A stretch of DNA of 64,000 nucleotides from Chromatiales bacterium (lineage in GTDB: Bacteria > Pseudomonadota > Gammaproteobacteria > UBA6429 > Thiohalophilaceae), in the NCBI GenBank assembly GCA_027032075.1, contig JALVOC010000006.1:152429-216428 (forward strand). The letters run 5' to 3'. The notes beneath the pieces are model-generated. The model was not told where the DNA came from. It searched no databases and saw only the letters and a program-made list of their open reading frames with translations. A program made the translations under genes and the position numbers. How positions within the stretch are numbered: the first letter of the stretch is position 1; each line of letters opens with the position of its first letter. Shown here one piece after another: positions 52,273-61,246 of this stretch.

Positions 52273-52572
52273 ATGAAGCCATTATTGTTTGTCACCACTT
52301 CATTGCTGCTCATCTCCCCGCTCACCCAGGCAGCGGATATCGAGCGAGGCAAATCCCTGCATGACGACAATTGCATCAATTGCCACGCTAAGCTGATGGG
52401 GGGGAACGGCACCGGCATTTACACCCGGCAGGATCGGCGGATTGAAACCCTCTCCGGCCTGAAAAAACAGGTAAAACGCTGCAAGAACAGCCTGGGGGCG
52501 ACCTGGCCGGAAGATCAGATCGATGATCTGGTGGCTTACCTCAATTCCTATTTTTACAAATTTGAGGAATAG
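52273..52572 (+). CDS. Small periplasmic monoheme cytochrome c
   Basis: This 99-aa protein has a signal peptide (about 1-20, ending TQAA) and one heme site CINCH in RGKSLHDDNCINCHAKLMGG. The usual distal Met in a MPxF-type loop near the last helix is not evident: the corresponding stretch reads SLGATWPEDQIDDLVAYLNSYFYKF; the only nearby Met is in KLMGG just after the heme motif. A further Cys is in VKRCKNS. It lies between the Ste24 protease and rsgA, a place kept in related genomes, from memory. The electron partner is unknown. Confidence 0.9.
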   Translation: MKPLLFVTTSLLLISPLTQAADIERGKSLHDDNCINCHAKLMGGNGTGIYTRQDRRIETLSGLKKQVKRCKNSLGATWPEDQIDDLVAYLNSYFYKFEE

Positions 52573-52637
52573 GCTTTGCTAACCGGCCAAACCGCCTGCC
52601 TCCCTCTCGAACATCGCCATGGCGATACCACCTGAGG

Positions 52638-53594
52638 ATGAAAAAGAACAAATCAACATCTCCCTCCACCGCCACGAAGCAGCCGCAAACCATGCCGGGC
52701 CTGGTGATTGCCAACTTCGGCAACAATCTGATCATCGAAACCGCTGCAGGAGAAACGCTTTCCTGTGTGGCACGCCGCAAACTCGGGCTGCTGGTGTGCG
52801 GTGACCGGATCGGCTGGCAGCGAAGCGAGGACAACGATTGCATCGTGGTGCAAAGGGAGGAACGCGTTACCGAACTGGCACGGCCGGACAAACAGGGCCG
52901 TAAAAAAGTCATTGCGGCAAATGTTGAGCAAATGCTCATCATCACTTCACCCAAACCGGCCTTCAATCCCGGCTTGATCGATCGCTACCTGGTTGCCGCG
53001 GAGACGCTGCACATACAACCGGTCATCGTCCTGAACAAAATTGACCTGCTTGATTCCGCCGAAGAACAAAGCATTCAGCAGCAACTGGATATCTACCGGG
53101 CGACAGGGTATCCGGTGATCACCACCAGCGTGAAAACGATTCACGGCCTGGAAAAGCTGCAACTGCAACTCCGCAATCACACAAGTATTTTTGTCGGCCA
53201 GTCCGGTGTCGGCAAATCCTCACTCATCAATGCCATCCTGCCGGATGCAAAGGCGCGTACCGGTGACATCTCGCAAGCAAGTGGCAAAGGCACACATACC
53301 ACCACCACCGCCTGGCTTTATCACCTGCCTGACGGGAATGGCGCCGTGATCGACTCCCCCGGGGTGCGCGAATTCGGCCTGTGGCAGATCGATCCGCAAA
53401 CGGCCGCTGCCGGCTTCCGCGAGTTCCGTGAATTTGCCGAACACTGTCGTTTCCGCAATTGCCTGCACAAGGGGGAACCGGGTTGTGCAGTCAAGGCTGC
53501 ACAGCAGGAGGGGAAAATCGCTTCGCAGCGGCTCGAGAGCTACCACCGTATCCTGGCATCACTGGAGGAAAACAACGGTCAGGATATCCGCTAA
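52638..53594 (+). CDS. rsgA: Small ribosomal subunit biogenesis GTPase RsgA
   Basis: This circularly permuted GTPase checks maturation of the 30S subunit. The 318-aa protein has an N-terminal OB fold (GLVIANFGNNLIIETAAGETLSCVARRKL), then the permuted G motifs with G4 NKIDLLD first, G1 GQSGVGKSSLINAIL, G3 DSPGVREFGLW, and a C-terminal zinc knuckle C-R-F-R-N-C-L-H-KGEPGC. It is convergent with motB, with a strong palindrome in between. Confidence 0.97.
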   Translation: MKKNKSTSPSTATKQPQTMPGLVIANFGNNLIIETAAGETLSCVARRKLGLLVCGDRIGWQRSEDNDCIVVQREERVTELARPDKQGRKKVIAANVEQMLIITSPKPAFNPGLIDRYLVAAETLHIQPVIVLNKIDLLDSAEEQSIQQQLDIYRATGYPVITTSVKTIHGLEKLQLQLRNHTSIFVGQSGVGKSSLINAILPDAKARTGDISQASGKGTHTTTTAWLYHLPDGNGAVIDSPGVREFGLWQIDPQTAAAGFREFREFAEHCRFRNCLHKGEPGCAVKAAQQEGKIASQRLESYHRILASLEENNGQDIR

Positions 53595-53609
53595 GCACTA
53601 TAATGAAAC

Positions 53610-53629
53610 GGCCTGCCAGCAGGCAGGCC
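53610..53629. terminator. Hairpin between convergent rsgA and motB
   Basis: GGCCTGCC (53610-53617) pairs perfectly with GGCAGGCC (53622-53629) around an AGCA loop. It sits between the convergent rsgA and motB stops. The U-tracts on both sides are weak, so it may be a shared end hairpin of either transcript. Confidence 0.6.
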
Positions 53630-53635
53630 ACACTG

Positions 53636-54634
53636 TTAATGTGATTTGCTCCCGCCCCGCTTCGCCGTCCCGGCGCTGCTATTCGTATCGGCTTTGGTTT
53701 TTCCCGGGGCTTCAATCCTGCCTTCGCTTTTTTCGATAGCCTCTTCGGTATCCTTGTTCATGATGATAATGCTGATACGCCGGTTGACAGGATTGTATGG
53801 ATTGTCCTTGTCGAACAATACCGATGATCCCAGGCCGACCACCCGGCCCAGCTGTTTTTCGGGCATCCCGCCTTTTATCAACTCGCGGCGCGCGGCATTG
53901 GCGCGATCGGCCGAGAGTTCCCAGTTGCTGTAGGGCTTGCGGTAATCGTTTCCGTAACGATCCTCATATTCGATATACCCCTTGGGGAATGGCGTGGCGT
54001 CGGTATGGCCGGAAATGCTGATGCGGTTGGGAACCTCCTTGGCGATGATTTTTGCCAGCTTCTGCAAAATAACCTTGGTATAAGGTTTCAACTCGTTGCT
54101 TCCGGAATCGAACATCGGGCGGTTCGCCCTGTCCACGATCTGCACGCGCAGGCCATCGGGTGTGATTTCCAGCAATAACTGATCCTTGAAGTTTTTCAGT
54201 TGATCGCTGCTTTCTATCGCCGCCTTGAGTTTTTCCAGTAACTGGTCGAGGCGTTTTTTGTCTTTTTCCACCTCGATGATCTTGTCGATATCGGAAGTCT
54301 TTACCCGGCTTTCCTTGTCGGACTTCACCTCAGGCTTGTGCTGCTCCGATTTCACCCCCTTGCCTTTGGGAATATCCTTGCTGCCTCCCAGTTTGATCAT
54401 ACTGGTGCTGGCACCACCGGGACCGTTGATGCCGGTAGGGTTCTTGAACCAGTCGGAAATCCCCTCTCGCTGAACTTCATCGGTAATGCCAAGCAGCCAC
54501 AGCAACAAAAAGAAAGCCATCATGGCGGTGACAAAATCCGCATAGGCGACCTTCCAGGAACCACCATGGTGGCCACCGCCACCCTTCACCACTTTTTTGA
54601 TGACTATGGGTTGTTTTTTATCATCCCCGGCCAC
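53636..54634 (-). CDS. motB: Flagellar stator protein MotB
   Basis: This 332-aa peptidoglycan-binding stator subunit has one membrane helix with the proton-carrying Asp in VAYADFVTAMMAFFLLLWLLGI, a plug and linker region rich in Lys/Ser/Glu (about 75-145), and a C-terminal OmpA-like domain with ISISGHTDATPFPKG, SNWELSADRANAARRELI and NPYNPVNRRISIIIM. It is longer than MotD (268 aa), mainly in the linker. It lies 21 bases after motA in a two-gene unit with a FliA-type promoter. Confidence 0.97.
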   Translation of the reverse strand: MAGDDKKQPIVIKKVVKGGGGHHGGSWKVAYADFVTAMMAFFLLLWLLGITDEVQREGISDWFKNPTGINGPGGASTSMIKLGGSKDIPKGKGVKSEQHKPEVKSDKESRVKTSDIDKIIEVEKDKKRLDQLLEKLKAAIESSDQLKNFKDQLLLEITPDGLRVQIVDRANRPMFDSGSNELKPYTKVILQKLAKIIAKEVPNRISISGHTDATPFPKGYIEYEDRYGNDYRKPYSNWELSADRANAARRELIKGGMPEKQLGRVVGLGSSVLFDKDNPYNPVNRRISIIIMNKDTEEAIEKSEGRIEAPGKTKADTNSSAGTAKRGGSKSH

Positions 54635-54655
54635 GGCGGCATCCTGTATTGGTGG

Positions 54656-55513
54656 TTATGACTTCTGACCCTTGATATGTTCTTCCAGTTCAAGAAAACC
54701 GGGGCGTACATGGCTGTACAAAACCTTGCGGCCAAACTCGACAGCGATTTGTGGTGTATAACCATTGAGTGTCGCCACGATGCATGTCTTGGCACACTCC
54801 AGTAATTTGCTCTCCTCATCCGCCTGCTCCGCCATGGCGTTGGCCATCGGCCCTGCCAGACCATACGCCAGCAGAATCCCCAGAAAGGTCCCGACCAGCG
54901 CGGCCGCAACATGCGATCCCAATACTTCCGGCGGTTCGCTGATGTAACCCATGGTGATCACCACCCCCATGACCGCCGCCACGATACCAAAGCCCGGCAA
55001 GCCGTCAGAAGTGGTAGTCACCGCATGACTGGGTTTTTCTGCTTCGTGGTGATGCGTTTCCAGTTCCAGATCCATCAGGCTTTGCAGTTCGAAGGCATTC
55101 ATGTTGCCACCCACCATCAGGCGAAGGTAATCACAGATAAAATCAATCAAATGGTGGTTCTTCTTTAACTTTGGATAATTATTGAAAATGTCACTTTGCT
55201 CAGGTTCATCGATGTCGGCTTCCAGCGCCATCAGCCCTTCCTTGCGCGCTTTGGCAAAGAGGCCGTACATCAGGGACAATAAATCCAGGTAGGTTTGTTT
55301 GTTGTACTTGTTCCCGCCAAGCAAGGCAGGCAAACCCTTGAGTACCGCCTTGATCACGGTGGGAGGATTGGCAATGACAAAGGCGCCCGTGGCACCCCCC
55401 GCAATGATCAACAGTTCAAACGGCTGAAACAGCGCAGCCAGATGACCATGTGACAAGACATAACCACCAAATACGCTGCCAAGTACAATGACAATACCAA
55501 TAATCAGTTTCAT
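54656..55513 (-). CDS. motA: Flagellar stator protein MotA
   Basis: This 285-aa stator protein has two N-terminal and two C-terminal membrane helices and a long cytoplasmic loop with ARKEGLMALEADIDEPEQSDIF (charged residues for rotor contact). The conserved prolines are in GLPGFGIVAAVMGVVITMGYISEPPEVLG and the last helix has FLGILLAYGLAGPMANAM. It is of the E. coli/Pseudomonas MotA length, unlike the shorter MotC. A FliA-type promoter lies 72 bases before its start. Confidence 0.97.
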   Translation of the reverse strand: MKLIIGIVIVLGSVFGGYVLSHGHLAALFQPFELLIIAGGATGAFVIANPPTVIKAVLKGLPALLGGNKYNKQTYLDLLSLMYGLFAKARKEGLMALEADIDEPEQSDIFNNYPKLKKNHHLIDFICDYLRLMVGGNMNAFELQSLMDLELETHHHEAEKPSHAVTTTSDGLPGFGIVAAVMGVVITMGYISEPPEVLGSHVAAALVGTFLGILLAYGLAGPMANAMAEQADEESKLLECAKTCIVATLNGYTPQIAVEFGRKVLYSHVRPGFLELEEHIKGQKS

Positions 55514-55584
55514 GGGGGGTAGCGCACGTCCTTCTGTTTCTAACTATCTCAATTTCCACCAGAAATCGGGCTGATATGCCTAAC

Positions 55585-55612
55585 TTATCGACTCCGGCGA
55601 TTGAAAACTTTA
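55585..55612 (-). promoter_or_regulatory. FliA (sigma-28) promoter for motAB
   Basis: On the minus strand TAAAGTTT (55605-55612, perfect) and GTCGATAA (55585-55592, one mismatch to GCCGATAA) are separated by 12 bases, the same spacing as at the cheY promoter. It is 72 bases before the motA start and supports late-class control of the MotAB stator. Confidence 0.78.
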
Positions 55613-55712
55613 GAGGTGCGAAAAAAATATTGTCTCTTTGCGAAACAGGCGGCTTGCACCCCGGCGGGTTCGCATGCCCGGCGAAAAAACAAGGGCACAA
55701 GCATGGGGAGAT

Positions 55713-55739
55713 TAAAGATTCAGCCTATATATCCGATAG
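55713..55739 (+). promoter_or_regulatory. Possible FliA promoter for the HDOD gene
   Basis: TAAAGATT (55713-55720), 11 bases, then TCCGATAG (55732-55739) resembles the sigma-28 consensus TAAAGTTT-N11-GCCGATAA with three mismatches. It is about 70 bases before the start of the HDOD gene on the plus strand and 100 bases from the motA promoter on the other strand. Confidence 0.45.
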
Positions 55740-55808
55740 ATAGGTTAATGTTTTGCCCGCATATCCGGATTATTTTCACAGGCTAACAGGACATCACACC
55801 GCAGCAAA

Positions 55809-57269
55809 ATGGAAGCCTCTCTTGACGAATGGGTCAATCGTATCGGCCATGCGCCTGTGCCGGTCCTTGGCCGGACGATTAAAGAACTCAACCAGCATTG
55901 CATTCTGGAGAATGCCCCCATTGCCAAACTGGCGGATGTGGTTGAACGGGATCCGGGTCTGGTAGTGCACCTGCTGCGCATGATGAACCAGAAAACCAGC
56001 AGTTCCCTGCGCACCGATGTCACCTCGGTACAACAGGCCTTGATGATGATGGGCACGACACAACTCAGTGAACTTCCCAAACATCTGCCCTCATTGGAAA
56101 AAAACCTGCAGGAGCCCGCCACCACCCGCCTGCTGAAAACCTTTTGCCGCGCATACCACGCCGCCCGGCAGGCCACTGCCTGGGCAGGCCTGCGCCAGGA
56201 CATGACCCCCGATGAGGTCTTCGCTGCAACACAGCTGCATTTTCTTGGCGAGATGCATATCGCGATCCACGCACCACAGCAGCTGGACCGTGTCGATCAC
56301 ATGCGTAACGAAAAGAACATCGCCTCTGAAGAAGCCCAGTACATCGTGCTGGGTTTCACCCTGGATCAACTCACCGCCAAACTGGCACGGCTGTGGAATC
56401 TGCCGGAACTGGTACTGGAGGCGCTGCACCCCGAAAACGCCAGGTACCCGCGCGCTTACGGCATCATGCTGGCGGTGCAGTTGGCCAGGGGGGCGGCAAC
56501 GAACTGGTACAGTGAAAAAACCCGCCACATTCAGGAACAGGTGGCGGAATGGCTGAAGCGCGATCTTGATTTCATCATTGCCGGCAGCCACCGCCTCGCC
56601 GCCGAGGTTGCGCGCGACTCCGCGCTGTACAAAGTACGCCCCGCCGCCGCCGGGCTTCCTTTGATCTACACCATCCCCCAAACCCCTGATGCCACCGAGG
56701 AGGCAGAACAGACACAGAAGGTCGCGGATATTTGTCTCATGCCACAGGTAAATGTATTAAAGGAGTTGATGGGAAAGCTGCATAGTAAAAAGATACCCAT
56801 GCAGAACTGCTACGAGTTGATCAGCGCTGTACTCAAAGGCATGCACGATGGCATCGGCCTGAACCGTGTCCTGTTTGCCAGTGTCGATGCGGAAAACGGA
56901 AACCTGCAGCCGGAGAAAATAATCGGTGCGGATAACGATCCTGTATTCAGCCGTTTTCAGATCACCCTGAAAGAACCACAGCTGTTCACCCATCTGCTGG
57001 AAAAAACCCAGGCGGTTTTGATCAATGATCAGAGCCGTCCGAAATTCTGGTCGCTGGTGCCGGTGGAATTCCAGAAACTCATCGGCACCAACTCTTTCAT
57101 GGCGATGTCGGTGGTGATTGACAACAAACCGCTTGGCCTGTTTTATGCCGATCGTCACAACAGCGCCTGCCAGCTGGATGAGCGAAGTTATAAATACTTT
57201 AAACTGGTATGCAGTCAGACGATCCAGCTGTTACAGCAATTGCCACACCTTGATTTCAGCCATGCCTGA
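55809..57269 (+). CDS. HDOD-domain signalling protein with C-terminal GAF-like domain
   Basis: This 486-aa protein has an N-terminal HDOD domain (about 15-215), an HD-fold relative without full catalytic HD residues, containing LADVVERDPGLVVHLLRMMNQ and VQQALMMMGTTQLSELPKHLPSL, and a C-terminal domain at about 335-480 resembling a GAF sensor (GIGLNRVLFASVDAENGNLQPEKIIGADNDP, LVPVEFQKLIGTNSFMAMSVVIDNKPLGLFYADRH in parts). HDOD proteins in related bacteria act in chemotaxis and c-di-GMP-linked signalling. It is divergent from motA, with a possible FliA-type promoter. Confidence 0.88.
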   Translation: MEASLDEWVNRIGHAPVPVLGRTIKELNQHCILENAPIAKLADVVERDPGLVVHLLRMMNQKTSSSLRTDVTSVQQALMMMGTTQLSELPKHLPSLEKNLQEPATTRLLKTFCRAYHAARQATAWAGLRQDMTPDEVFAATQLHFLGEMHIAIHAPQQLDRVDHMRNEKNIASEEAQYIVLGFTLDQLTAKLARLWNLPELVLEALHPENARYPRAYGIMLAVQLARGAATNWYSEKTRHIQEQVAEWLKRDLDFIIAGSHRLAAEVARDSALYKVRPAAAGLPLIYTIPQTPDATEEAEQTQKVADICLMPQVNVLKELMGKLHSKKIPMQNCYELISAVLKGMHDGIGLNRVLFASVDAENGNLQPEKIIGADNDPVFSRFQITLKEPQLFTHLLEKTQAVLINDQSRPKFWSLVPVEFQKLIGTNSFMAMSVVIDNKPLGLFYADRHNSACQLDERSYKYFKLVCSQTIQLLQQLPHLDFSHA

Positions 57270-57285
57270 AGTTAACCGTCCGGCG

Positions 57286-57879
57286 TCAAAGTGCCTGCCG
57301 CCCGCTGAAGGCGTGTGAGAGAGTACTGCTGTTCACAAATTCCAGTTCGCCACCCATCGGCACCCCGTGGGCGATGCGTGTTGCCTTGATCTTCCGCCGG
57401 TTCACCATTTCCGCAATATAGTGTGCCGTGGCTTCACCCTCTACAGTGGGGTTGGTGGCAAGAATGACCTCATTCACTTCCCCTTCATCCAGCCTTTTTG
57501 CCAGCTCATCCAGGCCGATATCTTCCGGCCCGATACCATCCAGGGGCGAAATATGCCCCATCAATACAAAAAACAGGCCCTGGTAATCTGTCGCCTGAAG
57601 AATGGCCTGCACATCGATGGGGGATTCCACCACACACAATAATTGCGGATTGCGCTTCTGGCTTGCGCAGATATCGCACAGCTCTTTTTCACTCAGGGTA
57701 CGGCAGCGCTTGCAATGACCCACCTTTTCAGCCGATTCACTCAGGATCGCGGCAAGCTGGCGTGCGCCCGGCCGGTCCCGCTCCAGTAGATGATAAGCCA
57801 TGCGTTGCGCCGACTTGGGGCCGACCCCCGGCAAACACCGTAAGGCTTCGATCAGCTGTCCGATTAATGCTGTGGTCAT
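57286..57879 (-). CDS. recR: Recombination mediator RecR
   Basis: RecR helps load RecA onto single-stranded DNA during gap repair with RecO. The 197-aa protein opens [34 protein letters not shown] (helix-hairpin-helix), has the zinc finger C-K-R-C[12 protein letters not shown], and a Toprim domain ([40 protein letters not shown] in parts). The ATG at 57879 gives the family length; a GTG at 57894 is an alternative. It ends 16 bases from the convergent HDOD gene and follows ybaB by 19 bases. Confidence 0.97.
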   Translation of the reverse strand: MTTALIGQLIEALRCLPGVGPKSAQRMAYHLLERDRPGARQLAAILSESAEKVGHCKRCRTLSEKELCDICASQKRNPQLLCVVESPIDVQAILQATDYQGLFFVLMGHISPLDGIGPEDIGLDELAKRLDEGEVNEVILATNPTVEGEATAHYIAEMVNRRKIKATRIAHGVPMGGELEFVNSSTLSHAFSGRQAL

Positions 57880-57898
57880 GAGGAAAAGCTGCACAAAT

Positions 57899-58219
57899 CT
57901 AGAATGGCAGTTTGAATCCCCCCGGCAAACCCATCCCTGCCGTCAGGCCCGACATTTTTTCCTGCACGGTTTCTTCCACCTTGCGCACCGCATCATTCAT
58001 CGCCGCGGCGATCAAATCCTCCAGCATCTCCTTGTCATCCATCACGCTGTCATCGATGTTGACCCGTTTGACATCGTGCCGGCAGGTCATGGTCACGCTC
58101 ACCATGCCGCCACCGGACTGGCCGGTCACTTCGATATTCGCCATCTCTTCCTGGGCTTTTTGCATATTGGCCTGCATTTGCTGGGCCTGCTTCATCAGGT
58201 TTCCTATTCCACCTTTCAT
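57899..58219 (-). CDS. ybaB: Nucleoid-associated protein YbaB/EbfC
   Basis: This 106-aa DNA-binding protein has [82 protein letters not shown] in parts, the typical YbaB pattern. It sits between dnaX and recR as in E. coli and Pseudomonas. It binds DNA as a tweezer-like dimer and helps in nucleoid organisation. Confidence 0.97.
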   Translation of the reverse strand: MKGGIGNLMKQAQQMQANMQKAQEEMANIEVTGQSGGGMVSVTMTCRHDVKRVNIDDSVMDDKEMLEDLIAAAMNDAVRKVEETVQEKMSGLTAGMGLPGGFKLPF

Positions 58220-58258
58220 GTTGTTACCTCGTTACTTATGCTGTTACGGTAATGTAAA

Positions 58259-59878
58259 TCATTCCACCGGTTGCACCGAATCGGGATTGACCTCTCCCTC
58301 GAAGGCCTCGAGTATCGACTGCACATTGGGATCATTTTCAATGGCCGCCCTGGCCTGGGCCTGGCGCTCCGCCTGCAAACGGGCGTCGCGCGCTGCCGGG
58401 CTCTCACCGGCTGCCTCTTTTATCTCGATCGTCAGTTTTACCGGTTTGGCAAAATAGGCTGTCAACGCCTCCTGCAAACTGGCCTCACGCTCTTTGGTCA
58501 GCAGCGGCGCGCTGGTCGAGGCCAGCGCAAGACGGATCTGGCTTTCTGTTAATTCCTCGAGGACACAGTGGGCGGCGACCTGCTGCAAGGCGCCGCTCAA
58601 CTGGAGAGCGGCAACAATCCGGTGCCATTGATCCGCCAGCGCCTGTACGCCTTGATCCCCCGGCGTCACTGCCGGTGCGGATGGTGGTGGTGTGGCAGCG
58701 GGAGTCGCCCGCGGCGCACTTTGCGTGTCCTCCGGCGCTGCGGCAGGTGCCGTTTGCGGCGGTTTGGCCTGTACCCGCGCGGACGGCTTTGCCCCTGCAG
58801 GCCGGAATGCCAGCATGCGCAGCAACACCATCTCCAGACCGGTTCGCGGATCGGGCGCCAGCGGCAGATCCCGCCGCCCCAGCAGGGCGATCTGGTAATA
58901 GAGCTGGAGATCCTCGGGGGAAAGCCGTTCCGCCAGCGCGGTCAAGCGGTTTTGCTCCCCCATCGACTCATCCCAGGCATCCGGTATCTGTTTTAGTAGC
59001 GCCAGATGGTGCAGCACCGTCAACAATTCTGCCAGTACATCCGCAAAGTCGGGCGCCTGCTGTGCCAGTTCCTCCACGACATTCAACACAGCCGCGCCGT
59101 CATCGGCGGCCAGCGCCTCCAGCAGGCGATAGACGTGATCCTGCTCGATGGTTCCCAACATGGCGATCACATCCGCTTCGCTGACCTTGCCGCCACCGTA
59201 GGCAATCGCCTGATCCAGCAGGCTCAATGCATCCCGCACACTGCCATCAGCGGCCCGGGCGAGGCGTTTCAGGGCAGCCGCATCATGCTCTGTTCCTTCC
59301 TCCTGTAAAATGCGCGCAAGGTGATCCTGAATGCTCCCGGTGGAAAGACGGCGCAGGTTGAATTGCAGACAACGGGAAAGGATCGTCACCGGCAGTTTTT
59401 GCGGATCCGTCGTCGCCAGGAGGAACTTCACGTGCGGCGGCGGTTCCTCCAGCGTTTTCAACAGTGCGTTGAAACTGTGGTTGGAAAACATGTGCACCTC
59501 ATCGATGAGGTACACCTTGTAACGGCCACGGGTCGGTGCATATTGCACGTTGTCGAGCAGATCCCGCGTTTCATCCACCTTGGTACGTGAAGCGGCATCC
59601 ACCTCGATCAGATCCACAAACCGGCCTTCGTCGATTTCACGGCAGGTGGCGCAGGTGCCACAAGGCCGGGAGCTGACACCTTGCTCGCAGTTGAGGGATT
59701 TGGCCAGGATCCGCGCAATCGTCGTCTTGCCCACGCCGCGCGTGCCGGTAAACAGAAACGCATGGTGCAGACGGTCGCTGTCCAGCGCATGCACCAGTGC
59801 ACGCAGGACGTGCTCCTGCCCCACCATCTCGTCAAACGAGCGGGGGCGCCATCTGCGCGCGAGTACCTGATAAGTCAT
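58259..59878 (-). CDS. dnaX: DNA polymerase III clamp loader subunit tau/gamma
   Basis: This AAA+ subunit of the clamp loader joins the replicase and the helicase. The 539-aa protein begins TYQVLARRWRPRSFDEMVGQEHVLRAL, has Walker A in TGTRGVGKTTIARILAKSLNC, a zinc site in CGTCATC with an earlier Cys, Walker B in KVYLIDEVHMFSNHSFNALLKTLEEPP, and the SRC sensor 1 region (LATTDPQKLPVTILSRCLQF). The C-terminal tau part is Pro/Ala-rich, then a helical domain. It is shorter than the E. coli form (643 aa). No A6-8 slippery heptamer is visible for a gamma frameshift product. ybaB and recR follow. Confidence 0.97.
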   Translation of the reverse strand: MTYQVLARRWRPRSFDEMVGQEHVLRALVHALDSDRLHHAFLFTGTRGVGKTTIARILAKSLNCEQGVSSRPCGTCATCREIDEGRFVDLIEVDAASRTKVDETRDLLDNVQYAPTRGRYKVYLIDEVHMFSNHSFNALLKTLEEPPPHVKFLLATTDPQKLPVTILSRCLQFNLRRLSTGSIQDHLARILQEEGTEHDAAALKRLARAADGSVRDALSLLDQAIAYGGGKVSEADVIAMLGTIEQDHVYRLLEALAADDGAAVLNVVEELAQQAPDFADVLAELLTVLHHLALLKQIPDAWDESMGEQNRLTALAERLSPEDLQLYYQIALLGRRDLPLAPDPRTGLEMVLLRMLAFRPAGAKPSARVQAKPPQTAPAAAPEDTQSAPRATPAATPPPSAPAVTPGDQGVQALADQWHRIVAALQLSGALQQVAAHCVLEELTESQIRLALASTSAPLLTKEREASLQEALTAYFAKPVKLTIEIKEAAGESPAARDARLQAERQAQARAAIENDPNVQSILEAFEGEVNPDSVQPVE

Positions 59879-59974
59879 GGATTAATCTTCAGCTTTCCGG
59901 TGTGAGAAAGGTATACATTCTAACTGGACAAGTAACGGGGAACTAGTGGCAGTCACGAGGAACCGCTCCCCCAG

Positions 59975-60035
59975 CACCAGCCACCAGCCACCAGCCACCA
60001 GCCACCAGCCACCAGCCACCAGCCACCAGCCACCA
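59975..60035. repeat. Heptanucleotide tandem repeat between dnaX and SRP RNA
   Basis: The unit CCACCAG is repeated about 8.7 times (61 bases) without interruption. It lies between the dnaX start and the 3' end of the SRP RNA gene, where both are transcribed leftwards, so it falls in the dnaX upstream region. Similar GGTGG/CTGG-rich fragments lie at about 6245-6280. It is a candidate variable-number tandem repeat. Confidence 0.9.
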
Positions 60036-60044
60036 TACTTTGAA

Positions 60045-60160
<116 letters not shown>

Positions 60161-60455
60161 ATTGAAAAAGTTTATTTTCTGTAAGGAAAAAGGGCGTGAT
60201 CACTATCGCCCGTTACCCGACAGGTGGTGTGATGGCAATCATTTCACCAAAAGCGGGCCATTCCACCCAGGGCGCGTATTCTATCAACAACAAGGGGTTT
60301 TGTCCCCTCCATGATCCGCACTACGCTCCTTGCCAATAACCGCTCCGGCTTATTCCGCGTGATCCGCGGGGTGAAAAACACCGCCATGTCAAAACATAAT
60401 GTGAACATACTTCCTGTTATACTTCCGCTCTTTTTATAACCAGTTCGAGAGAAAC

Positions 60456-61181
60456 ATGAAAATATCCGTTGAACACATCGAAAACACCTGCCCGGAAAGT
60501 GAAATCTACAACACGGAGCTGGCGCTGGATGGCAAACACATCCTGGAACTGGGCTGTGGTCCTGCCGACCTGACCCGGGCGATTGCAACGGAAGGACAGG
60601 ATCGGCAGATTACGGCACTGGAAGTCGATAAAATTCAGCACGCAAAGAATGAAAAAATCACCGATCTGCCGAACGTCTGCTTCAAACTGGCCGGGGCGCA
60701 AGCCATTCCGGAGGCAGACAACACTTTTGATATCGTCTTTATGTTCAAGTCACTGCACCATGTCCCGCTTGATCTGATGGAAAAAGGCTTTGCCGAGATT
60801 CACCGCGTGCTGAAACCGGGTGGTTATGCCTATATTTCCGAACCTATCTTTGCTGGTGATTTCAACGAGATCCTGCGGCTCTTCAACGACGAGCAGGAGG
60901 TCAGAGCCGCCGCATTTGAAGCAACCAAGGCCGCAGTCAATTCGGGCCTGTTTCAGTTGTGCAAACAGATATTCTTCAACACACCGATCGCTTTTGAAAA
61001 TTTCGAGGATTTCGAGAAAAAAGTCCTCCAGGCAACCCACACGGAATTCAACCTGTCACCAGAACTCCATGCCCGCATAAAAGAGAAATTTTCACAATAT
61101 GCCGGAAAAGACGGAGCCCGCTTCAACATGCCGATGCGCGTCGATCTGCTGCAAAAACCTGCAAACAACACGACATCATAA
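60456..61181 (+). CDS. Class I SAM-dependent methyltransferase
   Basis: This 241-aa methyltransferase has the SAM-binding motif ILELGCGPADLTRAIA (motif I), the acidic ALEVDKIQ (motif II), IPEADNTFDIVFMFKSLHHVP (motifs III/IV), and EIHRVLKPGGYAYISEPIFAG (post-III), the pattern of small-molecule methyltransferases related to UbiE and UbiG. The C-terminal part (about 150-240) holds charged helices. The substrate is unknown. It stands alone between the SRP RNA gene and the convergent Fic gene. Confidence 0.9.
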   Translation: MKISVEHIENTCPESEIYNTELALDGKHILELGCGPADLTRAIATEGQDRQITALEVDKIQHAKNEKITDLPNVCFKLAGAQAIPEADNTFDIVFMFKSLHHVPLDLMEKGFAEIHRVLKPGGYAYISEPIFAGDFNEILRLFNDEQEVRAAAFEATKAAVNSGLFQLCKQIFFNTPIAFENFEDFEKKVLQATHTEFNLSPELHARIKEKFSQYAGKDGARFNMPMRVDLLQKPANNTTS

Positions 61182-61246
61182 CCACAGCGGGACCAGAGCC
61201 AGCCCCCCCCGGGCACCACGTACCCGCCATCGGTGTCTGGCCGTCG

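Noticed and set aside
58259-59878. Programmed frameshift in dnaX producing gamma
   Set aside because: No A-rich slippery heptamer with a downstream stem is visible in the expected region, so only the full-length product is reported.
59975-60035. Short regular repeat considered as a CRISPR array
   Set aside because: The repeats are 7-base units without spacers and no cas gene is nearby; it is a simple tandem repeat.
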